Shown: positions 29,029-39,125 of the stretch, one piece after another
Layout of the letters: every line of letters starts with the position of its first letter
Numbering within the stretch: position 1 is the stretch's first letter
Source of the DNA: Mycolicibacterium vinylchloridicum
GTDB lineage: Bacteria; Actinomycetota; Actinomycetes; Mycobacteriales; Mycobacteriaceae
Assembly: GCF_013404075.1 (NCBI RefSeq)
Contig: NZ_JACBJQ010000026.1
Coordinates: 25,616-89,615 of the forward strand
Direction: 5' to 3'
DNA: 64,000 nucleotides
Program-made: the position numbers and the translations under genes
The notes under the pieces: model-generated
Told to the model about the DNA's origin: nothing
What the model saw: only the letters and a program-made list of their open reading frames with translations
Database searches by the model: none

Positions 29029-29764
29029 GGGTGTCGTCTGAACCATCCCGAAGTTCACCGCCGATGGAAAGTTCGCCAAATATCGACGAATAGCCGGTCA
29101 TTTATCCTGTCGCGTTTGCTGACCCACGGTGAGAAATATGGGGGAACCGGTAATCGATATGTCCGTATCATCCGGAATGTGGTCTGGATCACGTTTACCG
29201 CGCTTCGGATACAGAAATCTCAGCCTACTCTCAGGTTAGTAGCCATCTCCTGTGGGAGGAGACAATAGTAGCTGTTCACAGGGTTATCCGATGCTGAGGT
29301 GTGATAGCGGAAACTCTCAGGATGGCATCGTAATGCGGGTGTGAATGGTGTGCGTGCGAGGCTCTATTTGACACTATTCAATGACTGGGGCTGTGCAATT
29401 TTTGACAGTGAGCCGAGGTAATTGGGTGGGTTCATTACCGTTATTTGCTATGACCGCATTGATACCAATTTGTGTCGGAATTGCGATAGTAAACACCCTG
29501 CAACTTCCTCCTCGTCGCCGCGAACGGGTCATCAGATGCCGTCCGGACGGCTCCCGCGGCGGTCCTGTCTTGATAAAGACGCTGGTAGAGACGTTTTTAT
29601 CGCTACATCTCAGGAGTGTAACGACGATCGCAGCGGGAACCGCCACCGGATCCGCAGCTATCGGTCACGCGGTTGACCGGGGACGACGTTAGGGCCAAAG
29701 GTCACATTGCCCAATCCCTAATCGAAAACATCAAACATTTCTCGCGGTCTTAACGAAAAACGGC

Positions 29765-29770
29765 TAAGCT
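29765..29770 (+). promoter_or_regulatory. possible -10 box TAAGCT for the PKS operon
   Basis: TAAGCT (TANNNT) in an AT-rich stretch would start a transcript near 29777, giving a leader of ~87 nt before GTG 29864. No good -35 is visible. Confidence 0.25.
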
Positions 29771-29863
29771 ACCCAGCACATTGGCAACTTCGACTTCGTA
29801 GCTACCTCTGCATGGTCGGGACGGGTTGCCTTGCCCAGGTCAAGAAGTGAGGTGTGAGCGGAC

Positions 29864-32800
29864 GTGCGTCAGACATCTGTCACCCCCATCGCCGTCGTCG
29901 GCATGGCTTGCCGACTGCCCGGTGGTATCGACTCGCCCCACAAGTTGTGGGAGGCGTTGCTCGAGGGCGCTGATCTGGTCACTGAGATTCCCGCCGACCG
30001 CTGGGACGCCGACGACCTCTACGACCCCGAGCCCGGCGTACCCGGCCGGTCGGTGTCGAAATGGGGTGCCTTCATCGACGACGTCACCGGGTTCGACCCC
30101 GATTTCTTCGGGATCAACGAGCGCGAGGCCACCGCGATGGACCCGCAGCACCGGGTGCTGTTGGAGACCTGCTGGGAAGCCACCGAACAGGCCGGCTTCA
30201 CGCCGTCCTCGCTGTCCGGAACATCGACCGGTGTGTTCATCGGCATGTCGCATGACGACTATGCGATGGTCACCAGCGACGCCGGCGCGTTCGATCAGGC
30301 CTACGCCTTCACCGGGGCGCCGTTCAGCATGGCGTCGGGTCGCATCTCGCACGCCCTCGGTTTGACCGGCCCGGCGGTCACGATGGACACCGCCTGCTCG
30401 TCGAGCATGGTCGCGGTGCACCAGGCCTGCCGCAGCCTGCATGACGGCGAAAGCGACATGGCGCTGGCGGGCGGCGTGATGTTGATGCTCGACAAACGCC
30501 TCTACGCCTCGTCCTCGGGGCAGGGCATGCTGTCGCCGACCGGACGCTGCCACGCCTTCGACGTCGCCGCCGACGGCTTCGTCCGCGCCGAGGGCTGCGG
30601 GATCGTCGTTCTCAAGCGCCTCGACGACGCCCAGCGCGACGGCGACCGGGTCCTGGCCGTCATCAAGAGCACCGCGTCCAACCAGGACGGCCGCACCGAG
30701 AACATCCTGACCCCGTCCCGCGACGCGCAGGTTTCGGTGTTCCAGTCCGCACTTGCCGCCGCCGGCGTCGACCCCGACACCGTCGGCATGGTCGAGGCGC
30801 ACGGCACCGGCACTCCGGTCGGCGACACGATCGAGTTCAACAGCGTCTCGACCGTCTACGGCCACGCCGGCCCGACCGCCCTCACCTCGGTCAAGAGCAA
30901 CTTCGGCCACGCCGAGTCGGCGGCGGGTGTCCTGGGCCTGATGAAGGCCGTCCTCGCGGTGCACCACGGAGTCATTCCCCAGAACCTGCACTTCAACCGG
31001 CTGTCCGATAAGAACGCCAAGGTCAAGACCGGGATGTTCGTCCCGACCGAGAACATCCCGTGGCCCAAGCAGGACGGCCCGCGCCGCGCGGGCGTCTCGT
31101 CCTACGGCATGTCGGGCACCAACGTGCACGCGATCCTGGAGCAGGCCCCCGACGCCCCGGTGGTCGTCGACGCCGGCCAGGCCGAGCGCGCCGCCAAGGA
31201 GCTGTTGCTCTTCCCGGTGTGCTCCACCTCCGTCGAAGAACTCCGCAACACCGCGGCGAACCTGGCCGAGTGGGTCGCGGGCGCCGGTGACGACCTGTCG
31301 CTGTCGGATTTGGGCTACACCCTGAGCCGCCGGCGTGGGCACCGCCCGTTGCGTACCGCGGTCATCGCCGAGGACCGCGCCTCGCTGATCGAGCAACTGC
31401 GCGCGGTCGCCGAGGGCGACGAGCCGTACCAGCCCGCCGTCGGTCACGACGATCGCGGACCGGTCTGGATCTTCTCCGGGCAGGGATCGCAGTGGGCTTC
31501 GATGGGCACCGAGCTGCTGGCCACCGAGCCGGTGTTCGCCGCCACGGTCGCCGAGATCGAGCCACTGATCGCCGCCGAATCCGACTTCTCGGTCACCGAG
31601 GCGATGACCGCCGCGGAGACCGTCGAGGGTATCCACCGGGTCCAGCCGACCATCTTCGCCGTCCAGGTCGCGATGGCCGCCACGATGCGGTCCTACGGGG
31701 TCGCGCCCGGCGCAGTGATCGGCCACTCGCTCGGTGAGGTCGCCGCGGCCGTCGTTTCCGGTGCGCTGTCGCTGGAGGACGGTGTCAAGGTCATCTGCCG
31801 ACGCTCGCTGCTGTGCCTGCGGCTGGCCGGCGGGGGAGCGATGGCGTCGGTCGAGATGCCCGCCCAGCAGGTCCGCGAAGAGCTCGAGCAGCAGGGCATC
31901 GAGGACGTGGTCGTCGCCGTCGTCGCGTCGCCCAAGTCGACCGTGATCGGCGGCGCCACCGACACCGTCCGCAAGATCGTCGCCGGCTGGGAGGCCCGCG
32001 AGATCATGGCCCGCGAGGTGAACGTCGACGTGGCGTCGCACTCACCGCAGGTCGATCCGATCCTCGACGAGCTCGCTGAGATGCTGTCCGACATCACGCC
32101 GATGGCACCCGAGGTGCCGTACTACTCGGCGACGTCGTTCGATCCGCGTGAGCAGCCGTACTGCGATGCCGACTACTGGGTGGACAACCTGCGCCACACG
32201 GTCCGGTTCTCGGCAGCCGTGCAGACCGCACTGGAGGACGGCTTCCGGGTGTTCGGCGAGCTGGCCCCGCACCCGCTGCTGATCCGCGCCATCGATCAGA
32301 CCGCCGGCACGCTGGACATCAGCGTCGCTGCCCTGGCCGGCATGCGCCGCGCCCAGGAAGTCCCCAACGGCCTCGGCGATTTCCTCGGCGCCCTGTACTC
32401 GGCCGGCGCGCAGGTGGACTTCTCGGTTCTGTACCCGGTCGGCCGGCTGGTCGACGCCCCACTGCCCACCTGGACGCACCGCAGCCTGATCCTGATCGCC
32501 GACGGTGTCGACCAGGCCCGCGGCGCTCACCTGGTGGCGGCCCACCCGCTGTTGGGCTCGCACGTCCGGCTGCTCGAAGAGCCCGAGCGGCACGCCTGGG
32601 CCGCCGAGGTCGGTACCGCCGCGCACCCGTGGCTGATCGATCACCAGATCAACAACGTCGCGGCGCTGCCCGGCGCGGCGTATTGCGAAATGGCGCTGGC
32701 CGCTGCGCGCACCGTCTTCGGTGACGACGCCGAGGTCCGCGACGTCACGTTCGACGCGATGCTGCTACTCAAGGACGAGACCCCGGTCAGCGCCGTGGCC

Positions 32801-35800
32801 TCCGCCGGAGCATCGGGCGCCCTGGACTTCGTCGTCGAGACCGACACCGACGGTGAGCGGGAACGCCGCGCCGGCGCGGTCCTGTGCGCCGCCGCCGACG
32901 ACGACCGGCCCCGCGCGTACGACATGGACGCGCTGCGTGACGCGCATCCCGACCGCGCCGACGGCGAGGGCGTCCGGAAGTGGTTCGACGGCCGCGGTGT
33001 TCAGTTCGGCCCGGCGTTCACCGCACTGGTCGCCGTCAACGCCGCCGGCGAGAACGCCGACACCGTGTTGGCCGAGATCGGCCTGCCGTCCTCGATCCGC
33101 AACCAGCAGACCTCGTACGGCGTGCACCCGGCACTGCTGGACGCCTGCTTCCAGTCGGTCGCGGCCCATCCGGGTGTGCAGGCCTCCGGCACCGGCGGCC
33201 TGCTGTTGCCGCTGGGTGTGGACCGCCTGCGCGTACACGGCGCGACCCGCAACGCCCGCTACTGCCTGACCCGGATCACCTCACTCGACGGCTCTTCGGT
33301 CCAGGCCGACATCGACCTGGTCGACGACTACGGCACCGTTCTGTTCACCGTCGAGGGTCTGCGGATGGGCACCGGGATGTCCGAGGACCACGAGGGCGAC
33401 CGTGTGCTCAACGAGCGGCTGCTCGGTATCGAGTGGCGCCAGCATCAGGTCGCCGAGATCACCCATGCGGTTGCCGCGACCTGGCTGGTGGTCAGCACCT
33501 CGGACGCCGCCGACCTGCTGGCCTCGGCACTCACCGACGCACTCAAGCTCAACGACGCCGACGTCACCACGATGTCGTGGCCCCAGCAGGCCGACCACGC
33601 CGGCAACGCCGAGCGCCTGAAGTCCTACTTCGCCGAGGGCGGGTTCGCCAACGTCGTCGTGGTGTCCCCGGCCCGCGCCGCCGGCTGCCCCGAAGAGCAG
33701 CTGCCGCACCGCGGCGGTGAGCACGTACGCCACCTCGTCCGCATCGCCCGCGAGCTGGCCGACACCGCCGGCGAGGCCCCGCGCCTCTACGTCATCACCC
33801 GCAACGCCCAGACCGTTCTGGCCGATGACCGGCCGAACCTGGAGCAGGCCGGCCTTCGCGGTCTGCTGCGGGTGGTCGGTGCCGAGTACCCGCAGCTGCG
33901 GCCCAGCCAGATCGACGTCGACGACAACGTCGACGCCAAGCTGCTGGCCCGCGTCTTGCTGAGCGGCTCCGAAGAAGACGAGACCGCCTTCCGCGGCGGC
34001 GCGTGGTACACCGCCCACCTCTACCCGAGCCCGCTGCGGCCGGACGAGCGCTACACCACGGTCGTCGACCATTCCCGCGATGGCATGCGCCTGGAGATCC
34101 GTACCCCGGGTGATATGCAGACGCTGGAACTGGCCGCGTTCGACCGCATCCCGCCGGGACCGGGCCAGATCGAGGTCGCGGTCACCGCGTCCAGCCTCAA
34201 CTTCGCCGACGTCCTGCTGGCGTTCGGCCGCTACCCGAGTTTCGAGGGGCTGCACCCGCAGCTCGGCATCGACTTCGCCGGCGTGGTCACCGCGGTCGGA
34301 CCGCAGGTCACCTCGCACCGGGTGGGCGACCACGTGGGCGGCATGTCGCCAAACGGCTGCTGGGGCACGTTCGTGACGTGCGACGCCGACGTGGCAGTGA
34401 CGCTGCCCTCGGGTCTGCGTGACGACCAGGCCGCGGCGGTGTCCACCGCTTCGGCGACGGCCTGGCACAGCCTGCACGACCTGGCCAAGATCTCCTCCGG
34501 TGACAAGGTGCTGATCCACTCCGCCACCGGCGGTGTGGGCCAGGCCGCGATCGCGATCGCGCGTGCCGCCGGCGCCGAGATCTACGCCACCGCCGGTACC
34601 GAGGAGCGCCGCGACGTCCTGCGCGGCATGGGCATCACCCACGTCTACGACTCCCGCAGCGCCGCCTTCGCCGAACAGATCCGCAAGGACACCGACGGCT
34701 ACGGCGTGGACATCGTGCTGAACTCGCTGACCGGCGCCTCCCAGAAGGCCGGCGTCGACCTGCTGGCCTTCGGCGGTCGGTTCGTCGAGATCGGTAAGAA
34801 GGACATCTACGGCGACACCCGCCTCGGGCTGTTCCCGTTCCGGCGCAACCTCTCCTTCTACGGTGTCGACCTGGCCCTGATGGCCACCACGCACCCCGAG
34901 CAGATCCGCGAACTGCTGACCACCGTCTACCGGCTGACCGCCGACGGCGTACTGCCGCAGCCGGAGACCACGCACTACCCGCTGGCCGACGCCGCCACCG
35001 CCATCCGCGTGATGGGTGCGGCCGAGCACACCGGCAAGCTGCTGCTGTCGGTGCCGAAGGTGGGCCACAGCAGTGTCGTCGTACCGCCGGAACAGGCCAA
35101 GGTCTTCCGCCGGGACGGCTCGTACATCATCACCGGTGGTCTCGGCGGGCTGGGCTTGTTCCTCGCGTCGAAGATGGCCGCGGCCGGCTGCGGCCGGATC
35201 GTGCTGAACTCGCGGTCGGAGCCCAAGGCCGAGGCGCTGGCCGAGATCGCCCGCATGCGGGCCGCCGGCACCGAGGTCGAGGTTGTCAGCGGCGACATCG
35301 CGCTGTCGGAGACCGTCGACCGCCTGGTCACGGTGGCCACCGCCACCGGCCTGGCCGTGCGCGGTGTCCTGCACGCCGCCGCCGTCGTCGAGGACGCCAT
35401 CCTGACCAACATCAGCGACGAACTGATCGACCGGGACTGGGCTCCGAAGGTCTACGGCGCCTGGCACCTGCACCGGGCCACCACGGCACAGCCGCTGGAC
35501 TGGTTCTGCTCGTTCTCCTCGGCGGCCGCCCTGATGGGCTCGCCGGGCCAGGGTGCCTACGCTGCGGCCAACAGCTGGCTGGACGGGTTCACCCACTGGC
35601 GCCGGTCCCAGGGACTGCCGGCCACCGCGATCGCGTGGGCGGCGTGGGACGAGATCGGCGCGGGCAAGCACCTCGCCGCCACCGGCGACACCGCGATGAT
35701 CAGCCCGGACGAGGGTGCGCATGCCTTCGAGGCGCTGCTGCGCCACGATCGCGCCTACAGCGGCTATGCACCGATCATCGGGACGCCGTGGCTGACCGAT

Positions 35801-36145
35801 CTGGCACAGCGCAGCCCGTTCGCCGAGGCGTTCCAAGCCAGTGGCGACCGGCCTGCCGACACCAGCAGCTTCCGGGCCGAACTACACGAACTGCCGCGCG
35901 ACGAGTGGCCCACCCGGGTTCGTCGCCTGGTATCCGAGCAGCTCAGCCTGATCCTGCGCCGTTCCATCGACCCAGACCGACCGATTTCGGAGTACGGTTT
36001 GGACTCGTTGGGCAACCTCGAGCTGAGAACCCGTATCGAAACTGAAACGGGAATACGGGTTCGATCGATGGATATAACGACTGTCCGGTCGCTGGCCGAA
36101 GGCCTGTGCGAAACGCTTGCCGGCGTCATCACGTCAGCACGCTGA
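29864..36145 (+). CDS. MAS/Pks5-like fully reducing type I polyketide synthase
   Basis: A 2093-residue single-module iterative PKS of the mycocerosate-synthase type. Domains in order: KS ~1-430 (C178 in DTACSSS), AT ~530-830 (S622 in GHSLGE), DH ~900-1190 (H927 in DHQINNVAALPG), ER ~1420-1740 (nucleotide motif TGGVGQAA near 1557), KR ~1750-1930 (TGGLGGLG at 1758, Y1899) and ACP ~2010-2093 (S2048 in GLDSLGN). All active sites are intact, so each cycle can be fully reduced. MAS-type enzymes elongate fatty acyl primers with methylmalonyl-CoA to give multimethyl-branched acids. It starts with GTG at 29864, with GAAGTGAGG upstream. It is followed by papA after 28 bp. Pks5 of the lipooligosaccharide locus is the closest family analogue by position. 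Confidence 0.93.
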   Translation: MRQTSVTPIAVVGMACRLPGGIDSPHKLWEALLEGADLVTEIPADRWDADDLYDPEPGVPGRSVSKWGAFIDDVTGFDPDFFGINEREATAMDPQHRVLLETCWEATEQAGFTPSSLSGTSTGVFIGMSHDDYAMVTSDAGAFDQAYAFTGAPFSMASGRISHALGLTGPAVTMDTACSSSMVAVHQACRSLHDGESDMALAGGVMLMLDKRLYASSSGQGMLSPTGRCHAFDVAADGFVRAEGCGIVVLKRLDDAQRDGDRVLAVIKSTASNQDGRTENILTPSRDAQVSVFQSALAAAGVDPDTVGMVEAHGTGTPVGDTIEFNSVSTVYGHAGPTALTSVKSNFGHAESAAGVLGLMKAVLAVHHGVIPQNLHFNRLSDKNAKVKTGMFVPTENIPWPKQDGPRRAGVSSYGMSGTNVHAILEQAPDAPVVVDAGQAERAAKELLLFPVCSTSVEELRNTAANLAEWVAGAGDDLSLSDLGYTLSRRRGHRPLRTAVIAEDRASLIEQLRAVAEGDEPYQPAVGHDDRGPVWIFSGQGSQWASMGTELLATEPVFAATVAEIEPLIAAESDFSVTEAMTAAETVEGIHRVQPTIFAVQVAMAATMRSYGVAPGAVIGHSLGEVAAAVVSGALSLEDGVKVICRRSLLCLRLAGGGAMASVEMPAQQVREELEQQGIEDVVVAVVASPKSTVIGGATDTVRKIVAGWEAREIMAREVNVDVASHSPQVDPILDELAEMLSDITPMAPEVPYYSATSFDPREQPYCDADYWVDNLRHTVRFSAAVQTALEDGFRVFGELAPHPLLIRAIDQTAGTLDISVAALAGMRRAQEVPNGLGDFLGALYSAGAQVDFSVLYPVGRLVDAPLPTWTHRSLILIADGVDQARGAHLVAAHPLLGSHVRLLEEPERHAWAAEVGTAAHPWLIDHQINNVAALPGAAYCEMALAAARTVFGDDAEVRDVTFDAMLLLKDETPVSAVASAGASGALDFVVETDTDGERERRAGAVLCAAADDDRPRAYDMDALRDAHPDRADGEGVRKWFDGRGVQFGPAFTALVAVNAAGENADTVLAEIGLPSSIRNQQTSYGVHPALLDACFQSVAAHPGVQASGTGGLLLPLGVDRLRVHGATRNARYCLTRITSLDGSSVQADIDLVDDYGTVLFTVEGLRMGTGMSEDHEGDRVLNERLLGIEWRQHQVAEITHAVAATWLVVSTSDAADLLASALTDALKLNDADVTTMSWPQQADHAGNAERLKSYFAEGGFANVVVVSPARAAGCPEEQLPHRGGEHVRHLVRIARELADTAGEAPRLYVITRNAQTVLADDRPNLEQAGLRGLLRVVGAEYPQLRPSQIDVDDNVDAKLLARVLLSGSEEDETAFRGGAWYTAHLYPSPLRPDERYTTVVDHSRDGMRLEIRTPGDMQTLELAAFDRIPPGPGQIEVAVTASSLNFADVLLAFGRYPSFEGLHPQLGIDFAGVVTAVGPQVTSHRVGDHVGGMSPNGCWGTFVTCDADVAVTLPSGLRDDQAAAVSTASATAWHSLHDLAKISSGDKVLIHSATGGVGQAAIAIARAAGAEIYATAGTEERRDVLRGMGITHVYDSRSAAFAEQIRKDTDGYGVDIVLNSLTGASQKAGVDLLAFGGRFVEIGKKDIYGDTRLGLFPFRRNLSFYGVDLALMATTHPEQIRELLTTVYRLTADGVLPQPETTHYPLADAATAIRVMGAAEHTGKLLLSVPKVGHSSVVVPPEQAKVFRRDGSYIITGGLGGLGLFLASKMAAAGCGRIVLNSRSEPKAEALAEIARMRAAGTEVEVVSGDIALSETVDRLVTVATATGLAVRGVLHAAAVVEDAILTNISDELIDRDWAPKVYGAWHLHRATTAQPLDWFCSFSSAAALMGSPGQGAYAAANSWLDGFTHWRRSQGLPATAIAWAAWDEIGAGKHLAATGDTAMISPDEGAHAFEALLRHDRAYSGYAPIIGTPWLTDLAQRSPFAEAFQASGDRPADTSSFRAELHELPRDEWPTRVRRLVSEQLSLILRRSIDPDRPISEYGLDSLGNLELRTRIETETGIRVRSMDITTVRSLAEGLCETLAGVITSAR

Positions 36146-36173
36146 TTAATAGGGTCGATAGGGGAATCTGACA

Positions 36174-37628
36174 GTGGTTGCACTCACCGCAATCCATGAC
36201 TGGGTTGACGCGCCGGGCACGGTCGTGTCGTGGAGCCCTTCGCCGGCATGCCGGAAGAAGGTCCAGGATGCACCGGTCAGTGAGGTGCCTGCGAGCTACC
36301 AGCAGGCCCAGCACATCCGCAGCTACCGCAACCACACGGCCAACGGGCTGGAAATGGCTCGGCTGCTGATCCCGGCCTGGAACATGCCGGGCAAGTGCGA
36401 CGTCCGGGCGATGACCTTCGTCATCAACGCTTACCTGCGCCGGCACGACACCTACCACAGCTGGTTCGAGTTCTCCGCCAATGAGAACGGAGCCGACCAG
36501 GTCGTCCGTCACACCGTCGAGAACCCCAACGACATCCAGTTCGTCGCCACCAAGCACGGCGAGATGAACTCGGCGCAGTGGAAGAAGCACGTGCTCGACA
36601 CCCCCAGCCCGCTGGAGTGGGACTGCTTCCGGTTCGGCGTGATCCAGCGTGCCGATCACTTCACGTTCTATGTCAGTGTCGACCACCTGCACGCCGACGC
36701 GATGCTGATGATGGCGCTCTTCGTGGAAATGCACATGAACTACGAGGCGCTGGCCGGCGGTGGCGCCCCGCTGCGTCTGCCGGAGGCCGGCAGTTACCAC
36801 GACTACTGCGTGCGCCAGCACGAGTACACCGAGCAGCTGACCATGGAATCGCCGGACGTTCGCGGCTGGCTGGACTTCCTGGAGAACAACGGTGGCACGA
36901 TGCCGACGTTCCCGTTGCCCTTGGGTGATCCGTCGGTGCACTGCAGCGGTGACCTGCTGACCGTCCAGCTGATGGACGACCACGAGTCGGACCGCTTCGA
37001 GTCGGCATGCACCGCGGCGGGTGTCCGCTTCATCGGTGGCGTGTTCGCCGCCGCGGCGATCGCCCACCGCCAGCTGACCGGCGACGACGACTATTACGTC
37101 ATCACCCCGACGACCACGCGCAGCACCCCGGCCGAGTTCATGACCACCGGGTGGTTCACCGGCGTCGTTCCGCTGTCGGTGCCCGTCGCCGCCCGCAACT
37201 TCGCCGAGGTGGCCCGCGCCGCCCAGGAGTCGTTCGACTCGGGGATGCCGCTGGCCAACGTGCCGATCGAGCGGGTCTACGAGCTGGCGGCCACCGAAGA
37301 AACGCCGCGCATCCGTCCCGCCGGACCAGGCGTGCCGATGCTGTCCTATCTCGACGTGGGCCTGCCGCCGCTGAACCCGGTCATCATGTCGCAGTGGTAT
37401 GCGCAGAACGGGCACATCTACACCGACCTCGGCGCAGCCAATCAGGTCGGAATGTGGGTGAACCGGCGGACCGGCGGCACGATCATCACCGTCGCCTACC
37501 CGGACAACCCGATCGCGCGTGAATCGGTTGCCGAGTTCGTCGAACTGATGAAGTGCATCTATCTTCGGGTGGCCGACGGCCGCTCCGAGCTGGTGTCCTC
37601 TTCGCGCTTGCCTGTCGCAACGGTCTGA
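36174..37628 (+). CDS. PapA-family polyketide-associated acyltransferase
   Basis: A 484-residue condensation-superfamily acyltransferase of the PapA type. The catalytic HxxxD motif is HLHAD in VSVDHLHADAMLMM (about residue 168). The C-lobe contains PTTTRSTPAEFMTTGWFTGVVPLSV and ANQVGMWVNRRTGG, corresponding to the structural DFGWG region. PapA proteins transfer PKS-made acyl chains directly from the ACP or from CoA onto trehalose or glycolipid hydroxyls. It follows the PKS by 28 bp, so it most likely esterifies that product. GTG 36174 has AGGGGAA upstream. It appears closer to PapA1/PapA3-like trehalose acyltransferases than to PapA5, but I cannot verify the subtype. Confidence 0.9.
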   Translation: MVALTAIHDWVDAPGTVVSWSPSPACRKKVQDAPVSEVPASYQQAQHIRSYRNHTANGLEMARLLIPAWNMPGKCDVRAMTFVINAYLRRHDTYHSWFEFSANENGADQVVRHTVENPNDIQFVATKHGEMNSAQWKKHVLDTPSPLEWDCFRFGVIQRADHFTFYVSVDHLHADAMLMMALFVEMHMNYEALAGGGAPLRLPEAGSYHDYCVRQHEYTEQLTMESPDVRGWLDFLENNGGTMPTFPLPLGDPSVHCSGDLLTVQLMDDHESDRFESACTAAGVRFIGGVFAAAAIAHRQLTGDDDYYVITPTTTRSTPAEFMTTGWFTGVVPLSVPVAARNFAEVARAAQESFDSGMPLANVPIERVYELAATEETPRIRPAGPGVPMLSYLDVGLPPLNPVIMSQWYAQNGHIYTDLGAANQVGMWVNRRTGGTIITVAYPDNPIARESVAEFVELMKCIYLRVADGRSELVSSSRLPVATV

Positions 37629-37701
37629 TGCCGTTGGGCGATAGCCCTGGGTAGCGTAGGTTTCGACGAGTTCGGTCTCTTGACAATTCGGAAGGTGACA
37701 T

Positions 37702-39111
37702 ATGTCGGTTGAAGCACGGCCTCGTCGGAGGTTCTTTCGCCGGCGTAACACCGAGACCGCGCACTCGGACAACCTGCTCAGCTACACCGACCAAACGCTG
37801 TTTATCGCAACCCGGGCCACCGATCAAGAGGCGATCATCCAGGCGACGTGGATCTACGAGCATCCAGTCGACTACGAGGCACTTCACCGCTTCTACGACA
37901 ATTTCGGCTATGGCTTGGCCGGACGCCTGATCGAGCGGTCGCCGCTGCCGTTCGGTCGCCATCGCTGGGTATCGTCACTCGGGGCCCCCCTGGATATCGA
38001 GATTGCCGAGCCGAGGCCGCGCTCGGAACTCAGTGACTGGTGTGACGAGCGTTCTCAGCTGCCCGTCGACGCCGAGTGGGGCCCAGGCTGGCGCATCGGA
38101 ATCCTGCCCATGACAGATGGTTCGACGGCGATCAGTATGTGCGGATCGCATTGCCTGGGCGACGGTATCGCAGCGGCGATGCGAGCGTTCGAAGCGATCA
38201 ACGGAATAACCCCGGACCTGGGCTACCCGCCGCCGCGGTCGAGGACGCGATCGCAGGCGATTGTCGAGGACCTTCGGCAGGCGGCCAGAGATTTTCCTGC
38301 GACATTCAAGGCCTTGGTCGCGCTGATCTCGTTGCTCTATAAGCGCAGGGCGGAACTCCGTGGGCCGAAATCCTCACCGCTCAAAGAGATCCCGGCATTC
38401 GAGCTCAAGCGCAACGTCCTGTTGCCCGCGGTCTCGCTGTCGGTCGACCTCACGGAGTGGGACGCACGGGCCGAAGCGCTGAAGGGCAATGGGCATTCAC
38501 TGATTGCCGGCTTCGCAGCCAAGATCGCCGAGCACATCGGACGGGTGAACGCCCAGGATGGCACCGTCACGTTGATGACCCCGATCAGTGACCGGGCGCT
38601 GGTGGACACGGACAATCGTGCCAACGCGGTCGCGATCGCCAACGTGAAGTTCGATCCGAAAGATGTGTGCACCGATCTGACCGCCGCGCGCGACGCCATG
38701 CGTACCGGTGTGAAGAACGCCCGCGCGGAAACCGACGAGGTTGCCGCAATTCTCCCGCTGGTGCCGCTGCTGCCCAAACGCATCGTGGGCGCGATAGCGG
38801 GCGCGGCCCTCGGATTCAGCGGCGATCTGCCGGTGTCGTGCTCCAACGTTGGTGATTTGCCGGCGGAACTGCTGGGGATCGACGGAACTCAAGCTGAGTA
38901 CTTGTTCTTCCGGGGCACCGACCGTCGGGTGACCCGCGAGGCCCTTGAACGCCGCTCCGGGCTGTTGACGATCCTGGCGGCACGTATGGGTGGCCACAAT
39001 CTCATCACCGTCGTCGGCTACCAGCCCGGTTGGGACAACACCACGCAAAAGCTCCGTGAGGTTGTGGAGCAGACGCTGAAGGAGTTCGACCTCCCCGGCA
39101 CGATCGTGTGA
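37702..39111 (+). CDS. condensation-superfamily acyltransferase-like protein 1
   Basis: A 469-residue protein resembling the two-lobed condensation/WS-DGAT acyltransferase superfamily. It has HxxxDG as HCLGDG in SMCGSHCLGDGIAAAM near residue 150 and the conserved C-lobe segment DLPVSCSNVGDLPAELLGIDGT. It is an obvious paralogue of the next gene (shared SPLPFGRxRWV, DGSTA, PVSCSN, GT-AEYLFFRG, TLKEFDLPG-IV). The N-terminal basic stretch RPRRRFFRRRN is unusual. It lies 73 bp after papA in the same orientation. It probably transfers an acyl chain in the same glycolipid pathway, but acceptor and donor are unknown. The ATG at 37702 has GGAAGG about 8 nt upstream. Confidence 0.8.
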   Translation: MSVEARPRRRFFRRRNTETAHSDNLLSYTDQTLFIATRATDQEAIIQATWIYEHPVDYEALHRFYDNFGYGLAGRLIERSPLPFGRHRWVSSLGAPLDIEIAEPRPRSELSDWCDERSQLPVDAEWGPGWRIGILPMTDGSTAISMCGSHCLGDGIAAAMRAFEAINGITPDLGYPPPRSRTRSQAIVEDLRQAARDFPATFKALVALISLLYKRRAELRGPKSSPLKEIPAFELKRNVLLPAVSLSVDLTEWDARAEALKGNGHSLIAGFAAKIAEHIGRVNAQDGTVTLMTPISDRALVDTDNRANAVAIANVKFDPKDVCTDLTAARDAMRTGVKNARAETDEVAAILPLVPLLPKRIVGAIAGAALGFSGDLPVSCSNVGDLPAELLGIDGTQAEYLFFRGTDRRVTREALERRSGLLTILAARMGGHNLITVVGYQPGWDNTTQKLREVVEQTLKEFDLPGTIV

Positions 39112-39125
39112 CTGGGTAACGGCGC

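Larger units (their letters stand above)
28883..29863. other. gene-poor, AT-richer intergenic region before the PKS
   Basis: About 980 bp without a convincing gene. It is visibly richer in A/T than the surrounding genes, especially 29000-29500 and 29700-29780. Notable contents are a CRP-like palindrome (29013-29028), a hairpin TCTCCT-GTGGG-AGGAGA (29246-29262), two TTGACA hexamers (29368, 29402) without a convincing -10 at standard spacing, and a TAAGCT -10-like box at 29765. Small open frames here lack Shine-Dalgarno sequences and recognisable protein sequence. It is probably the control region of the lipid locus, and the composition suggests a target of the xenogeneic silencer Lsr2. Confidence 0.55.

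Noticed and set aside
28921..29268. 115-codon open frame after lipL
   Set aside because: No Shine-Dalgarno or -10 at its start, no recognisable sequence, and it spans the CRP-like palindrome.
29381..29692. 103-codon frame with a hydrophobic stretch in the PKS upstream region
   Set aside because: The hydrophobic segment is short, the rest is basic and low-complexity, and no ribosome site is present. It may be checked by ribosome profiling but is not supported here.
33281..35836. 851-codon open frame on - inside the PKS
   Set aside because: Shadow of PKS DH-ER-KR coding sequence, with no motifs.
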